From: Pseudomonas sp. GCEP-101
GTDB taxonomy: Bacteria; Pseudomonadota; Gammaproteobacteria; Pseudomonadales; Pseudomonadaceae
DNA length: 64,000 bases
Assembly (NCBI RefSeq): GCF_025133575.1
Contig: NZ_CP104011.1
Span: 186,001 to 250,000, forward strand
Reading direction: 5' to 3'
Part shown: positions 48,022 through 57,948 of the stretch, piece by piece
Layout of the letters: each line of letters begins with the position of its first letter
How positions within the stretch are numbered: the stretch's first letter is position 1
The notes under the pieces: model-generated
Told to the model about the DNA's origin: nothing
Databases searched by the model: none
Seen by the model: the letters and a program-made list of their open reading frames with translations, nothing else
Translations under genes and position numbers: made by a program

Positions 48022-50297
48022 CCCTGTGCACCCCCGATCAGGTCGACCACCGCATCCAGCAGGGCCTCGTCATGGAAGCTGGCCTTGGCCAGATAATAGT
48101 CGGCACCGGCGTCCAGGCCGCGCCGCCGGTCTTCTTCGCGATCCTTGTAGGACACCACCATCACCGGCAGCGACTGCAGGCGGGTGTCGCGGCGGATCAG
48201 GTTGACCAGCTCGATACCGTCCATGCGCGGCATGTCGATGTCGGTGATGACCAGGTCGAAACGCTCCGAGCGCAGCGCGTTCCAGCCGTCCATGCCGTCC
48301 ACCGCGACCGCCACGTCATAGCCGCGCCCCAGCAGCAGCTTGCGCTCCAGCTCGCGCACGGTGAGCGAGTCGTCCACCACCAGCACGCGCTTGCGCACCG
48401 GGCCGGAGAGACGGCCGGCGGGGTCGATGCGTTCCAGGCGACCGGTGGCCAGGAGTTTTTCCACCGAGCGCAGCATGTCCTCGACATCGAGGATCAGCAC
48501 CGGCGTGCCGTCGTCCAGCAACGCGCCGGCCGAGACGTCCTGCACCTTGCCTAGCCGCGCATCCAGCGGCACCACCACCAGGGTGCGCTCGCCGATGAAC
48601 TTTTCCACCGCTACGCCATAGGCGCTGTCGCGCTCGCGGATCACCACCACCGGAATCTCGTCCGGCGTGGCCTCTCCCTCGGGGCGTTGCAACAGCTGGC
48701 TGGCCGACACCAGGCCGACGTGCCGGCCCTCGTGCCAGAACTGCTGGCGGCCCTCGAGCTGGACGATCTCGTCCGGCGCCAGGCGGCGCATGCGCTCGAT
48801 GTGCGCCAGCGGGAAGGCGTAGGCTTCGCCGCCGATGCTGACCACCAGGCTGCGCACCACCGACAGCGTCAGCGGCACCTCCAGGTGGAAGCGCGCGCCC
48901 TGCCCCGCCACCTGCTCCATGCGGATGCCGCCGCGCAACTGCCGCACCATGTGCTGCACGGCGTCCAGGCCGACGCCGCGGCCGGACACCTCGGTGACCT
49001 GCTCGCGCATGCTGAAGCCGGGCAGGAACAGGAAGCTCAGCAGTTCCTCCTCGGTGAGGCGCGCCACGGTCTCCTCGGTGGACAACTGGCGGCGCACGAT
49101 GGCCGTGCGCAGGCGGTCGAGATCGACGCCACCGCCATCGTCGCGCAGTTCCAGCACCAGCATGCCGGCGTGGTGGCGCGCCAGCAGCTGGATCGTGCCC
49201 TCCTCCGGCTTGCCGTGGCGGGCGCGCACCTCCGCGGGTTCGATGCCATGGTCGACGGCATTGCGCAGCAGGTGGGTGAGCGGCGCTTCGAGCTTCTCCA
49301 GCACGTCGCGATCCACCTGGGTGGTGGCGCCCTGTACGTCCAGGCGCACGGTCTTGCCCAGCGAGCGGCCCAGGTCGCGGACCATCCGCGCCTGTCCCGA
49401 GAGCACGTCGGAGAACGGCCGCATACGGCACGACAGCGCAGTGTCGTAGAGCGACCGGGCACGCTGGCCAGCCTTGAAACTGAATTCGTCCAGCTCGGCG
49501 ATCTGCTCGCTGAGCAGTTGCTGGCACTCGCCCACCAGACGCCGCGCGTCCGCCAGGTAGGCCTGCGCCTCGGTGTCGAGGTTGGCGGTGCTGGCAGCAT
49601 CCCGCGCGCCATCGAGCACGCGGCTGGCACTGGCCTGGATGCGCTTGAGCCGTTGCAGCGAATCGAGCAGCGGTTTGAGGCGCTGGGATTCCACCAGCGA
49701 TTTGCTGGAGTAATCGAGCAACTGGTTCAGGCGCTCGGCGGTCACCCGCAGCACGCGCTCGCCGGCTTCGTCGCTGTCGTTGGCGCGGCGACGCGGGGCG
49801 CTGTCGGCGGCGGGCGGCGCAGCCGGGATGGGCTGTTCGAGCACCACCGGCGCCGGCTCGGCAGGCAACGCCAGCGGCGGCGCGGGTGCGGGCGGAACGT
49901 GGCCGGCAACCAGCGCCTGCAGTTGTTCCACCATGGCCGGTACGCCCTGCCGGGCCTGCTCGGCACGGTCGGGCTGGGCATCGGCGATGTGCAGGAGGAT
50001 ATCGGTGCCGGCCAGCAGCGCGTCGATATGCCCGGAGGTCAACCGCAGCCGCCCCTCCTGGGCGCCGACCAGGCAGTCTTCCATTACATGGGCGACCTGC
50101 ACGCCGGCATCCAGCCCGACGATCCGCGCGGCCCCCTTGAGCGAGTGCGCGGCGCGCATGCAGGCTTCGAGCTGGTCGGCCTGGCCCGGATTGCGCTCCA
50201 GCGCCATCAGCCCCTGCACCAGCACCTGCGTCTGGGCTTCCGCCTCCAGGCGGAACAGCTCCAGCATCGATGCGTCCTTCATCTGGTCCGGCGTCAT
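48018..50297 (-). CDS. wspE: Hybrid sensor kinase WspE (CheA-like with receiver)
   Basis: Histidine kinase that phosphorylates WspR and WspF. I start at the ATG at 50297, which overlaps the wspD stop. The 759 residues contain an HPt domain (AAHSLKGAARIVG, His51), a dimerisation helix, the ATPase domain (LLRNAVDHGIEP, DDGGGVDLDRL, GRGVGLDAV), a CheW-like domain (about 480-610) and a C-terminal receiver with phospho-Asp in LVITDIDMPRMDG. The P2 docking domain of classical CheA is replaced by a Pro/Ala-rich linker. Confidence 0.95.
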   Translation of the reverse strand: MTPDQMKDASMLELFRLEAEAQTQVLVQGLMALERNPGQADQLEACMRAAHSLKGAARIVGLDAGVQVAHVMEDCLVGAQEGRLRLTSGHIDALLAGTDILLHIADAQPDRAEQARQGVPAMVEQLQALVAGHVPPAPAPPLALPAEPAPVVLEQPIPAAPPAADSAPRRRANDSDEAGERVLRVTAERLNQLLDYSSKSLVESQRLKPLLDSLQRLKRIQASASRVLDGARDAASTANLDTEAQAYLADARRLVGECQQLLSEQIAELDEFSFKAGQRARSLYDTALSCRMRPFSDVLSGQARMVRDLGRSLGKTVRLDVQGATTQVDRDVLEKLEAPLTHLLRNAVDHGIEPAEVRARHGKPEEGTIQLLARHHAGMLVLELRDDGGGVDLDRLRTAIVRRQLSTEETVARLTEEELLSFLFLPGFSMREQVTEVSGRGVGLDAVQHMVRQLRGGIRMEQVAGQGARFHLEVPLTLSVVRSLVVSIGGEAYAFPLAHIERMRRLAPDEIVQLEGRQQFWHEGRHVGLVSASQLLQRPEGEATPDEIPVVVIRERDSAYGVAVEKFIGERTLVVVPLDARLGKVQDVSAGALLDDGTPVLILDVEDMLRSVEKLLATGRLERIDPAGRLSGPVRKRVLVVDDSLTVRELERKLLLGRGYDVAVAVDGMDGWNALRSERFDLVITDIDMPRMDGIELVNLIRRDTRLQSLPVMVVSYKDREEDRRRGLDAGADYYLAKASFHDEALLDAVVDLIGGAQG

Positions 50298-50995
50298 GCG
50301 AGGCTCCGGGTGGCCGCGTCGAGCAGCGCTTCCTGGTCGAGCAGGCGGATGCTGCGCTGGCGCCACTGCATCACGCCACGGGTGAAGCGGTCATTGGCGG
50401 CGTGGCGTTGCGACGTGGCCTCGACGATGGCGTTCTCGTCCAGCGCGTGGATGCCGTCCACCTCGTCCACCGGCGAGATGATCGGCCCGCTGAGCGCCGC
50501 GAGGATCAGCATGCGCGGCACGACGCGGGCGTCGTCGCGGGCAACCGCGCGGCTGTCGAGGCCCAGCAGCTCGCCCAGGGAAATGCACGCCACCAAGGTG
50601 CCGCGCACATTGGCCACGCCCAGCAGCGCCGGCGAGCGCTGGTGCGGCAGCGAATGCACCACGCAGGCGGGCGCCACCTCGGCCAGGGCGCGGGTGGGCA
50701 GCCCCAGCCATTCCTCCCCGAGACGGAAAATCAGGTGCGGGCGCCCCTCCTCGACCTCCGCCTCGGTGGCATCGACCGGCGCCAGCTCCGCGCCGTCGCT
50801 GCCCAGCGAATAGCGGTCCAGGAGGCTGATGGCAGCGGCGGCATGCACCGGGCAGTTGCGGCAGTGGATGTACTCGGCCAGCCTCGGGCAGCTGCGGTCG
50901 CCGCGCACGCCGATGCGGTTCCAGCAGTCGTCGACGCTCGGCAGGTCGCCCTCGAGCGACGCGCTGTCGCGGTATGAAGAGCCGCGTTCAACCAT
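50294..50995 (-). CDS. wspD: CheW-like coupling protein WspD
   Basis: Adapter connecting the WspA receptor array to WspE. The 233 residues have an N-terminal extension with a cysteine cluster (CPRLAEYIHCRNCPVH near residue 37), unusual for CheW, and a C-terminal CheW domain (EEWLGLPTRALAEVAP near 93, LLGVANVRGTLVACISLGELLG near 123). The cysteine pattern (C-x9-C-x2-C) could bind a metal or Fe-S centre, but this is inference. It overlaps both neighbours by a few bases, as throughout the operon. Confidence 0.92.
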   Translation of the reverse strand: MVERGSSYRDSASLEGDLPSVDDCWNRIGVRGDRSCPRLAEYIHCRNCPVHAAAAISLLDRYSLGSDGAELAPVDATEAEVEEGRPHLIFRLGEEWLGLPTRALAEVAPACVVHSLPHQRSPALLGVANVRGTLVACISLGELLGLDSRAVARDDARVVPRMLILAALSGPIISPVDEVDGIHALDENAIVEATSQRHAANDRFTRGVMQWRQRSIRLLDQEALLDAATRSLA

Positions 50996-52229
50996 TGCGC
51001 TTCACTCCTCGCGCGGCACGTTCCTGCAGGCGGCGGGCGCCGGCCGCGTCGCCCTGGGCCGCGAGCAGCGCGGCCAGGTGTTGCAGGCTTTCCTGGTGAT
51101 CGGGTTGCAGGTACAGGGCCTTGCGGTAGTACCCCTGGGCTTCGCTGCCCTGCCCCTGGGCATCGGCCAGCAGGCCCAGCCAGTAGAAGACTTCGGCGTC
51201 CGGGCCCTTTTCGGCCAGCAACGCTTCGCAGCGCTGGCGCGCTTGCGTGGCCTGGCCGGAATTGGCCAGCCGGGCGATGTCCACCAGTGCGTTATCGGCA
51301 GGCGAGGCGGCCGGCTGAACGGTGTTGCCGGCCGGACGGGGACGCAGCGGCGTGGGCTTGGGCGCCGCCGGGCGCGGGATCGGCGCCGGCGCCGGGGCCG
51401 TCCACTTCGGCGGCGCGGCGCGCGGGGCGGCGTCGGCAACCTGCAGCGGGAAGGCGAAGGACTGCGCCACGCCCAGCGGTCGCAGGCCGATGCGCGACAT
51501 CAGGCTGGCCTCGGCCGGGCCGATGAACAGCACGCCGTCCGGCCGCGCCAGGCGGCGCAGCACCTCCACCACCTGCGTCTGGGTCGGGCGGTCGAAGTAG
51601 ATCAGCAGGTTGCGGCAGAATACATAGTCGTAGGGCGCCTCGCCAGCCAGCAGGCCCGGTGCGAGCAGGTTGCCAACGCGGAAGCGGACCGCGCGGCGCA
51701 CCGCTTCACTGAGCTGGTAATCGTTGCCGTCGGCGCTGAAGTAGCGCTCGCGGAAGCCCAGGTTGGAGCCGCGGAAGGAATTGCGCCCGTAGCGCCCCTC
51801 CTCCGCGCGCTCCAGCACCGCGCGGCTGACATCCAGCGCGTCGACCTGGAACGCCGCGGGCGCCAGCCCGGCATCGAGCAGCGCCATGACGATGGAGTAC
51901 GGCTCCTCGCCGGTGGAACACGGCAGGCTGAGCAGCCGCAGCGGGCGGGTGCCGGCCAGCTCCAACGCGCGCCGGGCAGCGAGGTGGGCCAGCGCGGCGA
52001 AGGATTCGGGATAGCGGAAGAACCAGGTCTCCGGGACGATCACCGCCTCGATCAACGCCTGCACTTCCTCGGCGGAGCCCTGCAGTTGCAGCCAGTAGTG
52101 CTCGACATTGCCGCCGCTGACCTGGTTGCAGCGCTGGCGCACGGCGCGCTCGATCACCGCGTCGCCGACCGACTCGGCGTCCAGGCCGATGCGCTCCTTG
52201 AGCAGCTGGGCGAAGCGTGGGTCGCTCAT
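50988..52229 (-). CDS. wspC: Chemoreceptor methyltransferase WspC (CheR-like with TPR)
   Basis: SAM-dependent glutamate methyltransferase for WspA. The 413 residues contain the CheR N-terminal helical domain, the catalytic domain (VIVPETWFFRYPESF near residue 86, LSLPCSTGEEPYSIVMAL near 118, YDYVFCRNLLIYFDRPTQ near 209), a Pro-rich linker (about 280-310) and C-terminal TPR repeats (VFYWLGLLADAQGQGSEAQG, YYRKALYLQPDHQESLQHL). This is the WspC layout. It is coupled to wspB and wspD by overlaps. Confidence 0.95.
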   Translation of the reverse strand: MSDPRFAQLLKERIGLDAESVGDAVIERAVRQRCNQVSGGNVEHYWLQLQGSAEEVQALIEAVIVPETWFFRYPESFAALAHLAARRALELAGTRPLRLLSLPCSTGEEPYSIVMALLDAGLAPAAFQVDALDVSRAVLERAEEGRYGRNSFRGSNLGFRERYFSADGNDYQLSEAVRRAVRFRVGNLLAPGLLAGEAPYDYVFCRNLLIYFDRPTQTQVVEVLRRLARPDGVLFIGPAEASLMSRIGLRPLGVAQSFAFPLQVADAAPRAAPPKWTAPAPAPIPRPAAPKPTPLRPRPAGNTVQPAASPADNALVDIARLANSGQATQARQRCEALLAEKGPDAEVFYWLGLLADAQGQGSEAQGYYRKALYLQPDHQESLQHLAALLAAQGDAAGARRLQERAARGVKRNG

Positions 52230-52747
52230 GCCGGCGCATCCCCCGCGTCTTGCAGCAGGCGCGCTCGGGCTTCGTCGCTGAGCAGTTGATCGACGCTCAC
52301 GCGCTGCAGCAGGCCGTGCTCGTCTTCCAGCACGGGGCCGAGGTAGCGGGCGCTGCCGTTGTCCAGCGCGTAGGCACGGAACGCCGCCGGATCCCGGCGC
52401 AGGGTGTGGGTTGCCTGTTCGAGGATCAGCCCGAGCCGCCGCTGCTGCCCCTCATCATCGGCGCGGTAACGCACCAGCACCAGGCGCGTGCTGGTACGCC
52501 GCAGCGCGCTGTGACCGAACGCCAGTTGGCTGAGATCGAGCACGGGTAGCAGCTCGCCACGGTGCGGGAACAATCCGGCAACCCAGGCGGGCGCTTCCGG
52601 CACGTGCTTGAGCACGGGCAATGGCAGCACCTGCAGGACGTCATCGACGTCCAGCGCGTAGCGGTCCGTCCCCAGGCGGAACTGCAGGTACAGCCTGCCC
52701 GCCGCGGCGTCAGACCTTGAAGCGGGAGACGCCATTGCGCAGTCCAT
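52226..52747 (-). CDS. wspB: CheW-like coupling protein WspB
   Basis: Second adapter of the Wsp signalling complex. A single CheW domain of 173 residues: [19 protein letters not shown] near residue 19, [20 protein letters not shown] near 38, and the strand pair [15 protein letters not shown]. The start is ambiguous: ATG at 52747 or ATG at 52735 (MASPASRSD). Both lie inside the 3' end of wspA, and neither has a strong ribosome site, so translation is probably coupled to wspA. Confidence 0.92.
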   Translation of the reverse strand: MDCAMASPASRSDAAAGRLYLQFRLGTDRYALDVDDVLQVLPLPVLKHVPEAPAWVAGLFPHRGELLPVLDLSQLAFGHSALRRTSTRLVLVRYRADDEGQQRRLGLILEQATHTLRRDPAAFRAYALDNGSARYLGPVLEDEHGLLQRVSVDQLLSDEARARLLQDAGDAPA

Positions 52748-54329
52748 TGGCCACGAGGTTCAGCTCATCGATGGCGAAGCTGGCCTGGCGCAGGGATTCC
52801 ACCGTCTGCCCGGTGGCCTCGCCGAGCTGCACCAGCGCCTGGTTGATCTGCTCGGCGCCGGTGGCCTGGGCCTGCATGCCCTCGTTGACCATCTGCACGC
52901 GCGGCGCCAGGGCCTGCACCTGCTGGATGATCTGCGAGAGCTGCTCGCCGACCTGGCCGACTTCCGAGATGCCGCGGCGCACCTCCTCGGAGAACTTGTC
53001 CATGCCCATCACGCCGGCAGACACGGCGGACTGGATCTCGCGGACCATCTGTTCGATGTCGTAGGTGGCCACGGCGGTCTGGTCGGCCAGGCGACGCACC
53101 TCGGTGGCGACCACGGCGAAACCGCGGCCGTACTCGCCGGCCTTCTCCGCCTCGATGGCGGCATTGAGCGAGAGCAGGTTGGTCTGGTCGGCCACTTTCA
53201 CGATGGTGGTGACCACCTGGTTGATGTTGCCGGCGCGCTCGTTGAGGATTGCCAGCTTCGCGTTGACCAGTTCGGCGGCGCCCATCACGTGGTGCATGGT
53301 CTCTTCCATGCGCGCCAGGCCCAGCTGGCCGGAGCCGGCCAGGGTGGAGGTCTGCTCGGCGGCCGAGGACACCTCGGTCATGGTGCGCACCAGGTCGCGG
53401 GAGGTGGCGGCGATTTCCCGCGAGGTGGCGCCGATCTCGGTGGTGGTGGCGGCGGTTTCGGTGGCGGTGGCCTGTTGCTGCTTGGACGTCGCGGCGATCT
53501 CGGTGACCGAGGTGGTGACCTGGATGGCCGAGCGCTGCGCCTGCGCGACCAGGGTCTTGAGCTCCTCGGCCATGCCGTTGAAGCCGGTTTCGATCACGGC
53601 GAACTCGTCGTTGCGCTCCATCGCCAGGCGCGTGGTGAAGTCGCCGCTGCCCATGACCTGCAGGCCCTTCACCACCTGGCGCACCGGCTCGGTGATGGCG
53701 CGCATCAGCAGCAGCCCGCAGACCGCCGCCACCAGCAGGGCGAGCAGCATCGACACCAGCATGATGATCTTGGCCCGGTGCACTTCGACGACGATGTCGG
53801 CCGCCGCCGTATCGGCGATTTGCTTGTTCAGGTCGATCAGTTCATTGAGTGTCCGGCGCCCGGCTTCCCAGGCGGGGTCGAGCTTGTCCACCACCATCTG
53901 GCGGCCCGCGGCGCGGTCCTTGGTGTACTGGTCCAGCACCTGCGCCAGCAGCTCTTCGTAGCCCTGCGCCTGCTGCTTGAAGCGGTCCATCAATTGCCGG
54001 TCGCGCGTCTCGTGGATGGTCAGTTCGTACTTGGCGATGCGGTCGAACAGCACGTCATGATTGGCGTTGAAGGCCTGGCGGTCCGTCGCGTCGAGCGCCT
54101 TCTCCTGGCTCAGCCCGACCAGCATGTGCACCATCAGGATGCTGTCGGTCCAGGCCGAGCGCACGGTGGTCAGGGCGTAGGTCCCCGGCATGGCGTCCCG
54201 GCTCACCCGGTCGGTGCTCTTCTCGATGTCCAGCAGCCGGATGTAGGAAATCACTACCATCAACAGCATGATCGCGATGACGACAGCAAAGCTGGCCAGG
54301 ATGCGTTGGCGTAGAGTCCAGTTCTTCAC
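52710..54329 (-). CDS. wspA: Methyl-accepting surface-contact receptor WspA
   Basis: Membrane chemoreceptor-like sensor that detects surface contact and membrane stress. I prefer the GTG at 54329 (reading [17 protein letters not shown]), preceded by GGGGA, over an ATG nine codons upstream, because homologues start there. The 539 residues contain TM1 (about 12-32), a periplasmic four-helix-bundle domain, TM2 (about 185-207), HAMP and the cytoplasmic coiled coil with hairpin tip [20 protein letters not shown]. First gene of the operon; the 190-bp gap to the divergent YqaA-like gene must hold its promoter. Confidence 0.95.
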   Translation of the reverse strand: MKNWTLRQRILASFAVVIAIMLLMVVISYIRLLDIEKSTDRVSRDAMPGTYALTTVRSAWTDSILMVHMLVGLSQEKALDATDRQAFNANHDVLFDRIAKYELTIHETRDRQLMDRFKQQAQGYEELLAQVLDQYTKDRAAGRQMVVDKLDPAWEAGRRTLNELIDLNKQIADTAAADIVVEVHRAKIIMLVSMLLALLVAAVCGLLLMRAITEPVRQVVKGLQVMGSGDFTTRLAMERNDEFAVIETGFNGMAEELKTLVAQAQRSAIQVTTSVTEIAATSKQQQATATETAATTTEIGATSREIAATSRDLVRTMTEVSSAAEQTSTLAGSGQLGLARMEETMHHVMGAAELVNAKLAILNERAGNINQVVTTIVKVADQTNLLSLNAAIEAEKAGEYGRGFAVVATEVRRLADQTAVATYDIEQMVREIQSAVSAGVMGMDKFSEEVRRGISEVGQVGEQLSQIIQQVQALAPRVQMVNEGMQAQATGAEQINQALVQLGEATGQTVESLRQASFAIDELNLVANGLRNGVSRFKV

Positions 54330-54519
54330 AGCGTTCCCCAGAGATGGTCGAGACATGCTGACGAAAGTGCACTTGAAAGAGCTTAGGCTCGCAAATGCAA
54401 ATTCCTACTAATTCCTCAGCAAGATACGACATATAGTATCTGGACAGAGGTGAAACTCGCCTCCTTATTCCAAATTTCCAGCACATTTTCCCGCCCCGGA
54501 ACGCCGACGAAATCCGCCC

Positions 54520-54957
54520 ATGCTGTCCCTCGCCCTGGCCGCCCACGCCGGCCTGTTCCTCTCGGCATTCGGCGCCGCCACCCTGCTGCCGCTGCAATCC
54601 GAAGCCGTGCTGGTCGCCCTGCTGCTGGGCGGCCACTACCCGCTGTGGTCCCTGCTGCTGGCCGCAAGCCTGGGCAACGTGCTCGGTTCGCTGGTGAACT
54701 GGCTGCTGGGGCGGGGGCTGGAGCGCTGGCGCGGCAGCCGCTGGTTCCCCGTGAGCGACGCGGCGCTGGCAAAGGCCCAGGGCCACTACCGGCGCTTCGG
54801 TAGCTGGTCGCTGCTGCTGAGCTGGGCGCCGGTGATCGGCGACCCGCTGACACTGATCGCCGGCGTCATGCGCGAGCCGCTGTGGCGCTTCCTGCTGCTG
54901 GTCACTCTCGCCAAGGTCGGCCGCTACGCCGTGCTGGCCTGGCTCACGCTCGCCTGA
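54520..54957 (+). CDS. DedA/YqaA-like inner-membrane protein
   Basis: A small SNARE-associated/VTT-domain membrane protein of 145 residues with four or so helices. TLLPLQSEAVLVALLLGG near residue 22, LLLAASLGNVLGSLVNWLLG near 45 and YRRFGSWSLLLSWAPVIGDP near 90 carry the conserved G-x-x-G-N and proline-containing re-entrant loops of YqaA proteins. Larger relatives act in lipid-carrier recycling and envelope homeostasis; the function of this short branch is not known. The last five codons are the first unit of a 15-bp tandem repeat. Confidence 0.83.
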   Translation: MLSLALAAHAGLFLSAFGAATLLPLQSEAVLVALLLGGHYPLWSLLLAASLGNVLGSLVNWLLGRGLERWRGSRWFPVSDAALAKAQGHYRRFGSWSLLLSWAPVIGDPLTLIAGVMREPLWRFLLLVTLAKVGRYAVLAWLTLA

Positions 54958-54987
54958 CTCACGCTCGTCTGACCCACGCTCGTCTGA
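54943..54987 (+). repeat. Three tandem 15-bp repeats including the stop codon
   Basis: CTCACGCTCGCCTGA, then CTCACGCTCGTCTGA, then CCCACGCTCGTCTGA. The unit is exactly five codons, so each copy repeats the in-frame TGA that ends the YqaA-like gene. Confidence 0.9.
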
Positions 54988-55143
54988 ATAGTCCCCTCGT
55001 CAAAAGCGGACAGGTTTTTCCTCTGCTAGTCCTGTTTTGCCACTGCATCGAAAAAATGGCGCCAAGTAATATCAATGCGCCATCACCGTGCATGGCAGGG
55101 CCACAGGCCCCTCGACCGGATTTTAGAAAAAGGGAATTTCACG

Positions 55144-56766
55144 ATGTTCAGAAGCATGAGTATTGGCCGCCGCGCGTCCCTGGGTTTCGCCGTCATGGGC
55201 CTGCTCCTGGTGTTCCTCGGGCTGTTCTCGCTGTACAAGCTCTCGACCTTGCGCGCCGCCTCCGAAGAGATCGACAGCAACTGGTTGCTGAGCATCAACC
55301 ACATGAACCAGTTGTCCGGCGACATCGCCCGCATCCGCCTGGAGTCCATGCGCCTGCTTGTCAACCACGACAGCGCCGCCCGTGAGCGCAGCCTGGGCCT
55401 GATCGCCGAGGCGCGGCAGGACAAGGACAAGGTGCTCGCCGACTACCGCCGGCTGATCCTCAGTGCCGAGGAGCAACAGCACACCGATGAGCTGCGCCAG
55501 GCGCTGGACGGCTACCTCGGCTTCGTCGACCAGTTGCTGGAGAAGGTCCGCCAGTCCGACGACGACGGCGCGCTGCAACTGCTCAACGGCAGCATCGCCC
55601 AGCAGGGCGCCGAGCTGAACAAGCGCCTCACCGCGCTGATCGACCTCAACCGCAACGGCGCCGCCGCGGCCGCCGAGCGCGCCGTGGAGCAGTACCAGAG
55701 CGGCCGGCTGGTGGTCGGCGTGGTGCTGCTGCTGAGCGTCGGCCTGACCCTGCTGCTGGCCTGGCAACTCACCCGCAGCATCGTCGTACCGCTCAACCAG
55801 GCGGTACGCGTGGCGCAGACCATCGCCGGCGGCGACCTCAGCCAGCGCTTCAGCGTCGAAGGCCGGGATGAGCCGGCACAACTGCTCAATGCCCTGGCGG
55901 ACATGCAGAACAGCCTGCGCGAGACCATCCGCGGCATCGGCAACTCGGCCAGCCAGCTCGCCTCGGCCGCCGAGGAAATGCACAGCGTGATGGAGGAAAG
56001 CAGCCGCGCCCTGCAGCAGCAGAGCGACCAGATCGAAATGGCCGCCACGGCCGTCAACCAGATGACCAGCGCGGTGGAGGAAGTCGCCAGCAATGCCGCG
56101 TCCACTTCCGCGGCCTCCCGCGAGGCGATCGACGCCGCGCGCACCGGCAGCGAGCGGGTGGACGAGACCTCCACTGCCATCGGCACCCTGGCCGGCGAAG
56201 TGGGCCAGGCCTCGCAGCAGGCCGAGGCGCTGGCGAACCAGGCGCAGGACATCGGCAAGGTGCTGGAGGTGATCCGCAGCGTCGCCGAACAGACCAACCT
56301 GCTGGCGCTCAATGCCGCCATCGAAGCCGCCCGCGCCGGCGAGGCCGGACGCGGCTTCGCGGTGGTGGCCGACGAAGTGCGTTCGCTGGCCCAACGCACC
56401 CAGAGTTCGACCCGCGAGATCGAGGAACTGGTTTCGGCGATCCAGAACGGCAGCGACCGCACCGTCGCCGCCCTGCTCAGCAGCACCGCCCATGCCGAGC
56501 GTACCGTCAGCCGCACCGGCGAGGCCGGCGCTTCGCTGCAGGTGATCCTCGAACGCATGTCGATGATCAACGAGCGCAACCTGGTGATCGCCAGCGCGAC
56601 GGAAGAACAGGCCCAGGTCGCCCGCGAGGTGGACCGCAACCTGCTGACCATCCGCGACCTGGCGACCCAGACCTCGGCCGGCGCCACCCAGACCAGCGCG
56701 GCGAGCCAGGAGTTGTCGCGCCTGGCCGTGGACCTGAACGGAATGGTGGCGCGCTTCGTGGTCTGA
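55144..56766 (+). CDS. Methyl-accepting chemotaxis protein with four-helix-bundle sensor
   Basis: Transmembrane chemoreceptor of 540 residues, starting at ATG 55144 ([10 protein letters not shown]) after AAAAGGGA. TM1 is about 11-31, the periplasmic 4HB_MCP domain about 35-185 and TM2 about 190-210. HAMP ([19 protein letters not shown] through GGDLSQRF) precedes the cytoplasmic hairpin with tip [20 protein letters not shown] and a C-terminal VARFVV without a CheR-docking pentapeptide. Its ligand is unknown; 4HB sensors often bind small organic acids. Stand-alone gene. Confidence 0.92.
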   Translation: MFRSMSIGRRASLGFAVMGLLLVFLGLFSLYKLSTLRAASEEIDSNWLLSINHMNQLSGDIARIRLESMRLLVNHDSAARERSLGLIAEARQDKDKVLADYRRLILSAEEQQHTDELRQALDGYLGFVDQLLEKVRQSDDDGALQLLNGSIAQQGAELNKRLTALIDLNRNGAAAAAERAVEQYQSGRLVVGVVLLLSVGLTLLLAWQLTRSIVVPLNQAVRVAQTIAGGDLSQRFSVEGRDEPAQLLNALADMQNSLRETIRGIGNSASQLASAAEEMHSVMEESSRALQQQSDQIEMAATAVNQMTSAVEEVASNAASTSAASREAIDAARTGSERVDETSTAIGTLAGEVGQASQQAEALANQAQDIGKVLEVIRSVAEQTNLLALNAAIEAARAGEAGRGFAVVADEVRSLAQRTQSSTREIEELVSAIQNGSDRTVAALLSSTAHAERTVSRTGEAGASLQVILERMSMINERNLVIASATEEQAQVAREVDRNLLTIRDLATQTSAGATQTSAASQELSRLAVDLNGMVARFVV

Positions 56767-56883
56767 AAGGCTGATTCCTAGGCCGATTTCGCCAACTGAG
56801 TAGCGAATTTGGACATGGCGATAGGGAATTTTTCCGGCATTTTCCTATCCAATGGCCATCATGGAATGCCACAGGGTGGATAG

Positions 56884-57273
56884 ATGAAACTGTTGAAATT
56901 GTCGGCCGTGCTGGCCTCCGCCGCGCTGCTGAGCGCCTGCGGAGGCAACCAGGCCAAGGTCTGCGGCTCGGACGACGTGAAGAACCAGCTGGTGAAGATC
57001 TTCCTGTCGGGCGCCCTCTCCAGCCAGTCCGACGCCCTGAGCAAGGCCGAACTGAAGGATGTGGCGATCATCGACAAGGACCCGGACAGCGGCGTGCTGG
57101 AATGCGTCGGCACCTTGACCGTGCCGGTGGTTGGCCAGGTCGCCTCGGGCACTCTGAAGTACCAGATCGCGCCTGCGGCCAAGTCCGAGCACGACTACCT
57201 GCTGCTGCTCGCCGACGGCCCGCTGGCGAACGCCTTCGCCAAGCGCATCGAAGGGATGATCCCGCAGCAGTGA
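56884..57273 (+). CDS. Small hypothetical lipoprotein
   Basis: A 129-residue lipoprotein with lipobox LLSAC (Cys19). The mature part has a cysteine pair (Cys27 in AKVCGSDD and one in VLECVGTL) that may form a disulfide, and a compact mixed fold (VKNQLVKIFLSGA, VVGQVASGTLKYQIAP). I do not recognise the family. Upstream, 56820-56851 has an imperfect hairpin GATAGG / CCTATC. A strong terminator follows, so it is a single-gene unit. Confidence 0.75.
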   Translation: MKLLKLSAVLASAALLSACGGNQAKVCGSDDVKNQLVKIFLSGALSSQSDALSKAELKDVAIIDKDPDSGVLECVGTLTVPVVGQVASGTLKYQIAPAAKSEHDYLLLLADGPLANAFAKRIEGMIPQQ

Positions 57274-57295
57274 GGGTTATCCACAGGCAATGAAG

Positions 57296-57321
57296 AACCG
57301 GCCCATGTGGCCGGTTTTTTA
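57296..57321 (+). terminator. Intrinsic terminator of the lipoprotein gene
   Basis: Stem AACCGGCC / GGCCGGTT, loop CATGT, followed by a T-run (TTTTATT). It lies 22 bp past the stop. Confidence 0.92.
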
Positions 57322-57342
57322 TTGGGCGATCCAGGAACCACC

Positions 57343-57804
57343 CTGTAGGAGCGGGCCATGCCCGCGATCCGCCGGCTGGGCCGGCGCCTGTCCTGATGCT
57401 GATCGTGCAGGTTTGCGACCTCGGCTTGGGAGTTCCTGCGTCGCTCCGGTGGGCGCCCGGACTTCTTGTTTCGCCCCCCCGGGCGACCTTCTTTGGCAAA
57501 CGCCCCAAAGAAGGCAAAGGTCTTGCCCCGGACATCCGGTTTTTCGCTCAGGCGAAAAATTCCCTCGCTCCAGCGAAGTTTCAGGGGCACGCCGCGACGG
57601 GCCATCCCTGGCCCATCGCAGCTCTCGCGGCATCCATGCCGCTCAACCCCTGAAACTCCGCTTCCACTCGGCCTCCTGAACGGGGCGGTTCGGCGTGTGC
57701 GGATGTTTCTCTGGAAGTCTTCAGCATCAGAGCCAAAGCCCTAGCTTGAATCGGGCGGGCTATTCGTAGGAGCGAGGGGCACCTAGTTCTTGCTCGCTAA
57801 CCGC
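57343..57804 (+). repeat. Composite structured repeat, copy 1
   Basis: About 460 bp. In order: REP-A hairpin (GCGGGC-CAT-GCCCGC, 57351-57365), a second hairpin (GCCGGC-TGG-GCCGGC, 57371-57385), a hairpin with loop CAAACGCC (57488-57513), CCGGACATCCGG, TTTTTCGC-TCAG-GCGAAAAA, an outer stem AGTTTCAGGGG / CCCCTGAAACT (57577-57657) enclosing two smaller palindromes, and a closing REP-B hairpin with an expanded loop (57765-57804). Copy 2 lies inverted 144 bp away. No coding potential is credible: substitutions follow base pairing, not codons. Confidence 0.85.
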
Positions 57805-57886
57805 CCCTGGCTTTTGGCCGCGCAATCCTATGCGGCGCAGCCCCCTCCAGGCCAAGGCAGCGCCCTGCAACATCCGAGCAAAAGAA

Positions 57887-57935
57887 GCGTCGGCCCTGCC
57901 GACAGATCACGGGCATGGCCCGTTCCTACAGGTGA
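57887..57935 (+). repeat. 49-bp repeat unit (two-hairpin REP-A module)
   Basis: Matches 58355-58403 at 48 of 49 positions in direct orientation, and the start of copy 1 (57343-57388) in inverted orientation. Contains hairpins GTCGGC / GCCGAC and ACGGGC / GCCCGT. It lies in the spacer between the two composite repeats. Confidence 0.85.
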
Positions 57936-57948
57936 ACGTGGGTGCCAT

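Noticed and set aside
48687..50813. About 700-codon plus-strand frame opposite wspE-wspD
   Set aside because: His/Gln-rich antisense shadow; wspE and wspD have full CheA/CheW signatures.
57466..57744. Arg/Pro-rich ORF in copy 1 of the composite repeat, and its counterpart at 58016-58291 on the minus strand
   Set aside because: They look alike as proteins, but the differences between copies follow stem pairing and not codon position, and neither has a ribosome site.
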